A DNA stretch of 18,733 nt from Pseudomonadota bacterium (GTDB taxonomy: Bacteria; Pseudomonadota; Alphaproteobacteria; Rhodospirillales; Magnetospirillaceae), in assembly GCA_023458315.1 (NCBI GenBank), contig JAEXAH010000105.1:1-18733 (forward strand), in the 5' to 3' direction. The translations under genes and the position numbers were made by a program. Below the pieces are notes generated by a model. That model searched no databases. It saw only the letters and a list, made by a program, of their open reading frames with translations, and was not told where the DNA came from. Shown piece by piece: positions 13,229-18,733 of the stretch. Position 1 is the stretch's first letter; the number at the start of each line of letters is the position of its first letter.

Positions 13229-13246
13229 GTGACAGTTTTATGACAG
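13229..13246 (-). promoter_or_regulatory. Pho box (PhoB-binding site)
   Basis: The minus strand reads CTGTCATAAAACTGTCAC: two CTGTCA half-sites 11 bp apart with an AT-rich spacer, essentially the alphaproteobacterial Pho box consensus. It lies 46 nt upstream of the NUDIX start in the direction of the NUDIX-DUF47-pit run. No clear -10 is seen at the distance expected for activation, so repression of pit by PhoB, as known in Sinorhizobium, is possible. Confidence 0.85.
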
Positions 13247-13281
13247 CGGTGCAAGCGCGCAAGACGCCGCCCCCTCTCTCT

Positions 13282-13307
13282 CCCGGCGCCACTATAGCGG
13301 CACCGGG
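13282..13307 (-). terminator. Hairpin after the NifX-like gene, weak terminator candidate
   Basis: On the minus strand CCCGGTGCC and GGCGCCGGG pair (one G-U) around an 8-nt loop, 37 nt beyond the stop of the 13345-13659 gene. No T-tract follows, so function is uncertain. Confidence 0.4.
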
Positions 13308-13344
13308 CGGGAATGGCTTGCGTCATGATCAGGGAAAATGGCGA

Positions 13345-13659
13345 CTAAAGGTTGCGCAGAAAGGTGTCGACGGCCGCCTCGGGACATTTTTCCGGGGTCG
13401 CCAGCAGATGGACGCCCCGTTGCAGCAGATGGTGGATCAGTTCCGGCCCGGCGCTGGCCGACAGGATGACGTCCATGTCGAACAGCGGGTGGCCGTCGGT
13501 CAGGGCGGCGCAGCGCAGCAGATGGGCGCTGTCGAATTCCAGGCGCCCGGCGGCGCGCGGCCGCCCCTGGGCGTCGGTTTCGAACACCAGGAAGCGGGTG
13601 GATTTGCCGGGATGGGCGGTGACGGTCTGCCAGTTCTGGCTGCTGACGGCGATGCGCAT
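13345..13659 (-). CDS. NifX/NifB-type dinitrogenase cofactor-binding-fold protein
   Basis: The 104-residue product fits the Nitro_FeMo-Co domain family: MRIAVSSQNWQTVTAHPGKSTRFLVFE, a middle LTDGHPLFDMDVILSASAGPELIHHLLQRGV and the tail LATPEKCPEAAVDTFL (each split here). Members bind iron-molybdenum or iron-sulfur cofactors during nitrogenase assembly (NifX, NafY, NifB C-terminus), but many stand-alone copies have unknown roles. The domain fills the whole protein. I chose the ATG at 13659 because the fold begins there; the frame is open to 13743. No strong ribosome binding site is visible. No nif genes lie in this window, so a link to nitrogen fixation is only suggested by family. It is divergent from the tandem-HTH gene. 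Confidence 0.8.
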   Translation of the reverse strand: MRIAVSSQNWQTVTAHPGKSTRFLVFETDAQGRPRAAGRLEFDSAHLLRCAALTDGHPLFDMDVILSASAGPELIHHLLQRGVHLLATPEKCPEAAVDTFLRNL

Positions 13660-13751
13660 GCGGAACCCGTAGGGAAAGAAAGGGTGTCGGACGCCAGGGT
13701 GCGGCGGCGGCGCATGGTCCTCAACGACAATTCGCAACCACAAAAAAGCGG

Positions 13752-14225
13752 GTGTTGCTTGTGGTGGAAGATGTCCGGACCGCGCCCCTTCCCAAGCTGT
13801 CGCCGCGAGAGCGCGAATGTCTGCACCACCTGATGGCCGGGCACTCGGCGAAGATGATCGCGGCGGAAACCAGTCTGGCGACCAAGACCGTGCAACATTG
13901 CGTCGAGCGGGTAAAAAGCAAACTCGGCGCCCGAAATGTGGCCGAGGCCGTGGCCAAAGGTGCCCTGCTGCTTGACGGCATCAAACCACCCGCAGCGAAC
14001 TCATCACCGCCGCCACTCCTGTCTCCACGCGAACGTCAGTGCCTCGGTCTGCTGGCCTCCGGCCGGCCGTGGAAACGTGCGGCTGAGGAATTGGGGCTTT
14101 CACCGAAAACCGTCGAGAAGCACATCGAATCACTCAAGGCGAAGTTGGGTGCCCGCAATGCCGCTGAAGCGGTGGTGAGAGGGATAGACTCGCTGGCGGA
14201 CCATCTGCCCGGGAAGCAGGCCTAA
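13752..14225 (+). CDS. Tandem LuxR/GerE-type HTH protein
   Basis: The 157-residue protein consists almost entirely of two LuxR-type HTH domains, about residues 16-74 and 90-148. Both begin LSPRER, contain KTV in the recognition helix, and continue K-KLGARN-AEAV. No receiver, autoinducer or kinase domain is present. The repeat indicates an internal duplication; two DNA-binding heads in one chain could mimic a dimer. The start is a GTG at 13752 without a clear ribosome binding site, only 92 bp from the divergent NifX-like start, so it may control that gene or its own promoter. Related orphan LuxR HTH proteins are common in magnetospirilla and relatives, but this double form is unusual. Confidence 0.82.
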   Translation: MLLVVEDVRTAPLPKLSPRERECLHHLMAGHSAKMIAAETSLATKTVQHCVERVKSKLGARNVAEAVAKGALLLDGIKPPAANSSPPPLLSPRERQCLGLLASGRPWKRAAEELGLSPKTVEKHIESLKAKLGARNAAEAVVRGIDSLADHLPGKQA

Positions 14226-14259
14226 CAGGCGATGCGGCACCCCATCCCAGCACCCCGCC

Positions 14260-15567
14260 TTATGGCCTTGCCTCGGCGCCGTAGACCCGCCGCAGACCGT
14301 CGAGGCGCGTGCCGATCAGATCCACCATCTTGCCGATAACGGGGTGATCAAGGCCCTCCTGGCGGCATTGGTCGGCAACATGCACGAGCAGGTCGGGCAG
14401 TTGATGGATATGGTGGCGCAACAGCACCAGTGTGGTGTCCGCAGAGAAGTCGGCGCTCTTGGCCGCCGCCTCCCAGTGGCGCGGCAGGATGTCGGACATG
14501 AGGTATCTGTCCGACACCTTCATCGCCAGCTTGATGTCGCGCAATTCGGCGTCCACTTGGCCTTCACCGAGATGCGGCAGGATGCTGGCGATGTCATAGA
14601 GCGGAGCCAGCCGGGCGACGTTGCCGTAATCGAGCAGCATGGAGTAATTCTTGGCATGGGCGTCGGTGCCGGCGATCAGGTAGTTGTAGAGGACCGCCGA
14701 CATGAAACGCTCGCGGTCCAGGTCTGATTCGTCAGACCGGCTGAGAACCTCCTTCATGATCCTGGTGAGACCGGGGCCGCCCTGGTTCTCGTACTTATTG
14801 CGCGGGTCCACTTTGAGGGCCTGGCACATATCCTCCTGATGGATACGGTAGACCTCTCCATCGACGGCGACGCGGTCGTAGCGTTCCACCACGATAGCCT
14901 TCTCGCCATCGAATTCGAGCACCGAGCTGTTCGCGGCATGCAGTCCGGCAGCCTGGGCCAGACGCAGGCAGAAATGCTCGTTCTCGGTGTGCCCTTTGAA
15001 TTCCGGAGTCGGCGGCTTGAGGATGTGGGTGGTGGGGATGCGCCCTTCCGGCACACCCCAGCGACCGGAGACCGGATCGCGGTGGAAGGCCGTCTTGGCC
15101 TGGGCGCCAGCCAAGCTGAACTGGCCGTGATCACTGCGGCGACGGCCGGCGGCGATGTCGTCGCGCAGTTCCCTCAGGCGGGTTCCGACGTCTGCTTCGC
15201 TCAGCCAGGTGATCTGATCGGAATGGACCGGGGTACCGAGTTTGTCGTCGGTCAGGAACTGGACAGCGCCGGCGCAGTCTTCGCCGACGCCCTGCAGCAG
15301 GGAGAAGGCGCTGCGGGGAGAGCAGTTGAACCGCTTTCCCCATCGATCCAGGGTTTGCTCGTTGTCGGGCAGCAGGTTCCACATCCAGGGGCTGATGGTC
15401 TTGTCGCCGTGCTTCTGCAACGCCAAAGGCATCGAGAGGGACAGCGGAATCTGCTCGTTCCCATTCTGGTAGGCGGCGTCGTACTCGAAGCTGAGCCGAC
15501 CGTTGTCGTCCTGCGTCACCTCGCCGACCTTCACATCGGCAACCAGCACATGGAGGATTTTATTCAC
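14260..15567 (-). CDS. hipA: HipA-type serine/threonine kinase toxin
   Basis: HipA kinases phosphorylate a tRNA synthetase (GltX in E. coli) and cause growth arrest and persistence. This 435-residue protein has the N-terminal subdomain (LVADVKVGEVTQDD, PLSLSMPL, WNLLPDNEQTLDRW), the P-loop-like QFSLAGAQAKTAF (about 149-161) with Ser151 equivalent to the autophosphorylated serine, and VVERYDR (226-232). Catalytic Asp302 in GTDAHAKNYS and metal-binding Asp325 in APLYDIAS follow. All key residues are intact, so it should be active. Start is a GTG at 15567 that overlaps the hipB stop as GTGA, a classic coupled pair. Transcription is from the hipB promoter with its operator array. Confidence 0.95.
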   Translation of the reverse strand: MNKILHVLVADVKVGEVTQDDNGRLSFEYDAAYQNGNEQIPLSLSMPLALQKHGDKTISPWMWNLLPDNEQTLDRWGKRFNCSPRSAFSLLQGVGEDCAGAVQFLTDDKLGTPVHSDQITWLSEADVGTRLRELRDDIAAGRRRSDHGQFSLAGAQAKTAFHRDPVSGRWGVPEGRIPTTHILKPPTPEFKGHTENEHFCLRLAQAAGLHAANSSVLEFDGEKAIVVERYDRVAVDGEVYRIHQEDMCQALKVDPRNKYENQGGPGLTRIMKEVLSRSDESDLDRERFMSAVLYNYLIAGTDAHAKNYSMLLDYGNVARLAPLYDIASILPHLGEGQVDAELRDIKLAMKVSDRYLMSDILPRHWEAAAKSADFSADTTLVLLRHHIHQLPDLLVHVADQCRQEGLDHPVIGKMVDLIGTRLDGLRRVYGAEARP

Positions 15568-15848
15568 TGGACAGAACCCTTCGTGCGGTCAAGGACGGCA
15601 GCAATGCCGACACGCGGCCTGGACGTGTTGCGCGGGCCGTCTGCCGGGCGCGAGTCGAGGTTGATGCCGAGGGCATTGATCGCCTTCAGCACCATGCCCA
15701 GTTCCGCCGTGGATTTCCCGCGCTCGATCTCGGAAACCCACCCCTGGGAGGTCTTTAGCATCTGGGCCAGGTCGTGCTGCGACAGGCCAGCCTTGAGCCG
15801 CGCGTCCTTGATCAGTGCGCCGATATCAGCGGGTGTCTTGATCAGCAT
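15564..15848 (-). CDS. hipB: HipB-type XRE antitoxin/repressor
   Basis: This 94-residue protein has an XRE HTH at about 9-63: IGALIKDARLKAGLSQHDLAQ, then SQGWVSEIERGKSTAELGMVL. The C-terminal extension to residue 94 is longer and more basic than E. coli HipB and may contact HipA. It neutralises HipA and represses the operon. GAGGGA lies 5-10 nt upstream of the ATG at 15848. Upstream lie four palindromes with the HipB-like geometry; the nearest, TATCG-N8-CGATA, is just 17 bp away. It overlaps hipA by 4 nt. Confidence 0.94.
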   Translation of the reverse strand: MLIKTPADIGALIKDARLKAGLSQHDLAQMLKTSQGWVSEIERGKSTAELGMVLKAINALGINLDSRPADGPRNTSRPRVGIAAVLDRTKGSVQ

Positions 15849-15864
15849 GAGACTCCCTCACAAT

Positions 15865-15963
15865 TATCGCCGTTCGACGATAGGCCCAATTTATAGCCGG
15901 ACGGCAATAAAGTCAATCTATAGCCGATCGCCTATGGATTGGGTTTACGGCCTATCGGCAATT
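15865..15963. promoter_or_regulatory. hipBA promoter with four operator-like palindromes at 27-bp spacing
   Basis: O1 (15865-15882) is TATCG-N8-CGATA. O2 (core 15892-15909, arms to 15890-15911) is TATAG-N8-CAATA. O3 (core 15919-15936, arms to 15917-15938) is TATAG-N8-CTATG. O4, centred near 15954, is degenerate. Centres are 27 bp apart. The 5-8-5 geometry matches E. coli HipB sites (TATCC-N8-GGATA). The minus-strand promoter TTGACT (15916-15911) and TATAAA (15895-15890) is covered by O2 and bordered by O3, consistent with repression. Confidence 0.75.
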
Positions 15964-16044
15964 GCCACGCCATCGCAAGTGGGTTTGGGAGCCCGGCTGT
16001 GCTTGCTATTCTGAAAGGATGATCGACCGCGAAGGGTGTGTGCA

Positions 16045-17490
16045 GTGGCCTCGAAGACAACCCTCAACGCCAAGAACCTGGAGGCCCTGGGGGCCGAGCG
16101 CCTGGCCGAACTTCTGATCGAGATCAGCACGGGGGATGCGGCGGCGAAGCGCCGCCTGCGGATGGAACTGGTCGGCACCCAGAGCCCTGGCGATCTGGCC
16201 AAGGAGGTCCGCAAGCGGCTGACCTCGATCGCCCGCTCACAGTCGTTCATCGACTGGCGCAGTGTCCGGGCCATTGCCGGCGACCTTGAAACCCAGCGGC
16301 AGGCCATTGTCGAGAAGGTGGCGAAGGCGGATTCCAGAGAGGCGCTCGAACTCCTCTGGCGGTTCATGGCCCTGGCCACGTCCATTTTCGAACGCAGCGA
16401 CGACGGCAGCGGCACCATCATTGACGTGTTCCATGACGCCTGCCAGAACATTGGCGACCTCGCCGTCCAGGCCAAGGTCGATCCGATCATTTTTGCCAAT
16501 CGGGTTTACGACGCCCTGGTCGTGAACGATTACGGCCAATACGATGACCTGATCGGCATCGCCGCTCCCGCGCTCGGCCCGAGCGGCCTGGAGCACCTGA
16601 AGCAGCGCATGATCGCGTTGTCCAATCAGCCGGTGAAAAGGCCGCCCGACAAGGATCGGCGAGCTGTCAGCTGGGTATCCGGTGGAACGATCTACGCTGA
16701 CGAGATCGCCGAACGCTCCCGGCTGAGCACCGTCAGCTTGGCGATGAAGGACATCGCCGATGCCCAGGGTGATGTGGATTCCTTCATCGGCCAGTACGAT
16801 GAAAAGACCCGCAAGGTTCCCAAGACCGCCGCCGAGATCGGGACGCGGCTCCTGGCGGCGGGGCGGGCCGAAGAGGCGCTGGCCTTTATCGATGCGGCCG
16901 AGCCTCGCAAATCCAAGGGCTGGGACTGGCCGGACTTCGCATGGGAGGATGCGCGGATTGAAGTCCTTGACGCCCTCGGACGCCCCGAGGAGGCTCAGAC
17001 CGCGCGTTGGGGCTGTTTCGAGCGTTCCCTGTCGACGGACCATCTTCGCGCGTATCTGAAGCGGCTGCCGGATTTCGACGATGTCGAGGCCGAGGAAAGG
17101 GCGCTCGACTATGCCCAACGCTCGCGGAACCTGATGCAGGCGTTGTTCTTCCTCGTCTCCTGGCCCGCCCTGGATCGAGCCGCCAACCTCGTGATCCAGC
17201 GCGCGGCGGAACTGGACGGGGACCAGTACGAGTTTCTGCCCCGGGCGGCCGATACGCTTGCGGCCAAGCATCCGCTTGCCGCGACGTTGGTGCTGCGGGC
17301 GCTGATCGACTTCGCCCTGACGCACAGCCGATCGAGCCGGTACAAGCACACTGCCCGCCATTTCCTGGAATGCTCCAGCCTGTCGTCGGCCGTCCACGAT
17401 TTCGGGGCCTTCGAGACGCACGACGTTTATGCCGCCAAGCTACGCCGGGAGCATGCAAGGAAGGCGTCCTTCTGGAGCCTCATTCCTTGA
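16045..17490 (+). CDS. DUF6880-like protein of unknown function
   Basis: I recognise the opening KTTLNAKNLEALGAERLAELLIEISTGDAAAKRRLRMEL (split, residues 4-43) as typical of a family annotated DUF6880. The rest of the 481-residue protein is mostly helical with TPR-like character (AIAGDLETQRQAIVEKV, AEEALAFIDAAEPRK, YAQRSRNLMQALFFLVSWPAL). No catalytic motif, signal peptide or membrane segment is seen. Two GTG starts are possible, 16036 and 16045; GAAGGG lies 8 nt before the second, which I prefer. A TTGGGA/TATTCT promoter is plausible at about 15984-16011. It is divergent from hipBA and shares the intergenic region with the operators, so HipB could affect its expression. Its 3' end meets a truncated gene on the other strand, suggesting it arrived together with hipBA. 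Confidence 0.72.
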   Translation: MASKTTLNAKNLEALGAERLAELLIEISTGDAAAKRRLRMELVGTQSPGDLAKEVRKRLTSIARSQSFIDWRSVRAIAGDLETQRQAIVEKVAKADSREALELLWRFMALATSIFERSDDGSGTIIDVFHDACQNIGDLAVQAKVDPIIFANRVYDALVVNDYGQYDDLIGIAAPALGPSGLEHLKQRMIALSNQPVKRPPDKDRRAVSWVSGGTIYADEIAERSRLSTVSLAMKDIADAQGDVDSFIGQYDEKTRKVPKTAAEIGTRLLAAGRAEEALAFIDAAEPRKSKGWDWPDFAWEDARIEVLDALGRPEEAQTARWGCFERSLSTDHLRAYLKRLPDFDDVEAEERALDYAQRSRNLMQALFFLVSWPALDRAANLVIQRAAELDGDQYEFLPRAADTLAAKHPLAATLVLRALIDFALTHSRSSRYKHTARHFLECSSLSSAVHDFGAFETHDVYAAKLRREHARKASFWSLIP

Positions 17491-17981
17491 TGCCCATCCC
17501 CATTCCGAAACGAAGGTGCCGCATGTCGCCCGGCTGGCCGGTTACATTTCCCGGAGCTTGCTGCCAGTAACCGCCTGCCCGTCCCCGATGGGAAGGGAAC
17601 GCACCTTATCCCGGCGATAATCCGGCACATCGCGCGTATACGCACCCGCTCATCACCCCACTCCTGCATCGCCACCAGTCCCTTGGCGTCGGCCATGGTG
17701 GCGGTGCCGGTGCGGATGTGGGCGATCAGGTCGGCGGGCAGGCGCGGCAGCTCGAGCAGGCGCTCCAGCGCCGCATGTTCGTCGTACCAGCATTTGCCCA
17801 AATCGGCTTTCAGGGCGGCATGGTCGCTGAGGGCGCCCTCCAGCAAAACCGCCGTCGCGGGCCGGCCGACGGCCTGGGCCAACCTGGCCAGCGCCTTGCG
17901 GGCGGCGTGGACACCATGGGGCGGCAGGGCGTCGGGAAACGCCAGCAGGTGCGTGTCGAGATCGGCAAGTGTGGTGGTCAT
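17427..17981 (-). pseudogene. Unknown gene, probably 3'-truncated
   Basis: From the ATG at 17981 the first about 124 residues look like real protein: an alanine- and leucine-rich helical sequence with LADLDTHLLAFPDALPPHG, GKCWYDEHAALERLLELPRLP and GLVAMQEWGDERVRIRAM. After about residue 124 (near 17610) the composition becomes arbitrary. The frame then runs antisense across the last 64 nt of the DUF6880-like gene before stopping at 17427. I infer that the original 3' end was replaced when the hipBA/DUF6880 block inserted, so the true gene or remnant is about 17610-17981. I do not recognise the family. A TTG at 17987 is an alternative start. A large hairpin sits 8 nt upstream. Confidence 0.55.
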
Positions 17982-17989
17982 AGTCAACG

Positions 17990-18035
17990 GCTCATCGTGG
18001 TGGGCTCACACCGGTTGGAGCCCATCACGATGAGC
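17990..18035. repeat. 18-bp inverted repeat next to a gene start
   Basis: GCTCATCGTGGTGGGCTC (17990-18007) and GAGCCCATCACGATGAGC (18018-18035) pair along 18 positions with a single G/T mismatch, around a 10-nt loop. It begins 8 nt upstream of the minus-strand ATG at 17981. It could be a 5' UTR hairpin limiting translation, an operator, or the end of a lost element. Confidence 0.75.
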
Positions 18036-18109
18036 GTCGGGGTGAGATGGCGGGGAGGACAGAAGGGGACAACGGGGAACGCGGAGAGACTTGGGGGGAA
18101 CGGGGTGAA

Positions 18110-18150
18110 AACGGGGCCGCCCATTCAAATCCGGAATGAGAGGCCCCGTT
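18110..18150 (-). terminator. Likely terminator of the HTH gene
   Basis: AACGGGGCC (18110-18118) and GGCCCCGTT (18142-18150) form an outer stem with an inner CATTC/GAATG stem. On the minus strand it is followed by TTTTC, as expected for an intrinsic terminator 41 nt beyond the stop of the 18192-18416 gene. Confidence 0.6.
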
Positions 18151-18191
18151 CTCCCCGGACGCCGGAACCCCCTGATTTTCCTGGGGACAGA

Positions 18192-18416
18192 TCAGGACTG
18201 ACGGGGACCGGGCGGGACATCGGATCCGTCATCGCCGTCGGCGCGCAGGGCGGCTAGATAGGCCCCCAGATCGCTGGTGCTGATGAGGTAGCGCTGCCCC
18301 TCCAGCATCGCCGGCAAGTCGCCGCTTTGGATGCGGCGCCGCACCGTCTTTTCGCACCGACGCACAAGCGCCGCGACCTCGGCGACGGTGAGCAGAACGT
18401 CGTCCTCTTGTGTCAT
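18192..18416 (-). CDS. Excisionase-family HTH DNA-binding protein
   Basis: The 74-residue product has the MerR-like winged HTH of the excisionase-type DNA-binding family: LLTVAEVAALVRRCEKTVRRRIQSGDLPAMLEGQRYLISTSDLGAYLAAL (split, about residues 8-57). Such proteins act as excisionases, plasmid regulators or small repressors. The ATG at 18416 is chosen because GCGAGG lies about 8 nt upstream; an ATG at 18443 lacks a site. No integrase is adjacent in the window, so its target is unknown; it may be left from a mobile element or act on the downstream unknown gene. The tail (DGDDGSDVPPGPRQS) is disordered and acidic. Confidence 0.75.
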   Translation of the reverse strand: MTQEDDVLLTVAEVAALVRRCEKTVRRRIQSGDLPAMLEGQRYLISTSDLGAYLAALRADGDDGSDVPPGPRQS

Positions 18417-18610
18417 TCGAATTGCCTCGCAGTCATCGTCCATACCGGTGACATGGCTCCAACCGGCCGAGGCAAAAGCAGAATTTTTTCACGCTGAAGA
18501 AATGCATGCCGCTGCAATGCAACTGCATCGTCAATGCGCTGTTTTCATTATGGTTCGGGGGCGTGGATGGTGCCCGAAAGGCTACGATTCCGCATTTTCA
18601 CTGCGCTAGG

Positions 18611-18733
18611 TGTTTAGTCCCGGAATTTAATGGTGCATTCTTGTCCACGGAGTGGAAGGAGGCACTATGGGCCAGGTTCTACACGGCAGCGCCACGACGA
18701 CAGAGGCAGTCCGTCGAGCAATACAAGATAGTC
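18611..18733 (+). mobile_element. Left end of an IS481-like insertion sequence (partial)
   Basis: The likely terminal repeat starts TGTTTAGTCCCGGAATTTAA at 18611, directly after GCTAGG (18605-18610), the NCTAGN type of target used by IS481. The transposase start follows 56 nt inside. The right end and the second target copy are beyond the window. Confidence 0.65.
18667..18733 (+). CDS. IS481-family transposase, N-terminus only
   Basis: Twenty-two residues are visible, MGQVLHGSATTTEAVRRAIQ and DS, which I recognise as the opening of IS481-type DDE transposases; an HTH normally follows at once. GGAAGGAGG lies 4-12 nt upstream of the ATG. The window ends within the gene, so completeness cannot be judged. 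Confidence 0.8.
   Translation, partial: MGQVLHGSATTTEAVRRAIQDS

Noticed and set aside
14839..16014. 391-aa plus-strand frame opposite hipA and hipB
   Set aside because: hipA and hipB motifs are complete on the minus strand, and this frame crosses the operator region.
18492..18541. GCAT-rich repeats (ATGCATGC, GCAATGC, TGCATCG) as an operator array
   Set aside because: The units vary in spacing and sequence too much to call a repeat array.

Overview
This is a high-GC alphaproteobacterial chromosome segment, most likely from a Magnetospirillum or Rhodospirillaceae relative. That placement is an inference from protein style, frequent GTG/TTG starts and poor Shine-Dalgarno sites, an alpha-type Pho box and a CCA-encoding tRNA-Ser. 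It combines ordinary housekeeping genes with at least two acquired regions.

Left flank (1-1136): a frameshifted gene resembling the C-terminal tail of RHS-type proteins (980-575, minus), followed 2 nt later by a 55-residue single-span membrane protein (572-405, minus).

Integrated element (about 1198-8197, 7.0 kb): it sits in the 3' half of a tRNA-Ser(GCU) gene. The intact tRNA is at 8229-8137 (minus) and a displaced 62-bp copy of its 3' part lies at 1137-1198. Inside are a tyrosine integrase next to the left junction, paired TTGTAGCA repeats inside each end, and an AT-rich two-gene cassette (DGQHR-domain protein plus a protein with a HEPN-like Rx6H motif). These are followed by a toxin-first HigBA/RelE-type pair, a six-unit 9-bp A-rich repeat, a small HTH protein with an AT-hook-like tail, a hairpin-rich stretch, an HUH rolling-circle Rep, a zinc-ribbon protein and a ribbon-helix-helix protein. 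In short, it looks like a small integrating, rolling-circle-replicating element carrying a probable defence or conflict cassette and an addiction module.

Core region (8230-14225): a YfcG-like glutathione transferase (minus) is divergent from leuA (plus). A leucine-rich leader peptide, too short for normal ORF calling, lies at 9005-9055, 242 bp ahead of leuA. A shared hairpin terminator separates leuA from a minus-strand run of NUDIX hydrolase, DUF47 (PhoU-like) and PiT phosphate transporter. An almost perfect Pho box sits just upstream of the NUDIX gene. Next come a NifX/NifB-like iron-molybdenum cofactor-binding-fold protein and a divergent small protein made of two tandem LuxR-type HTH domains.

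Right region (14226-18733): hipB-hipA (minus) with a promoter region carrying four operator-like palindromes spaced 27 bp apart, and a divergent DUF6880-like protein. Then a 3'-truncated unknown gene with a large hairpin next to its start, an excisionase-type HTH protein, and the left end and first codons of an IS481-like insertion sequence at a GCTAGG target.
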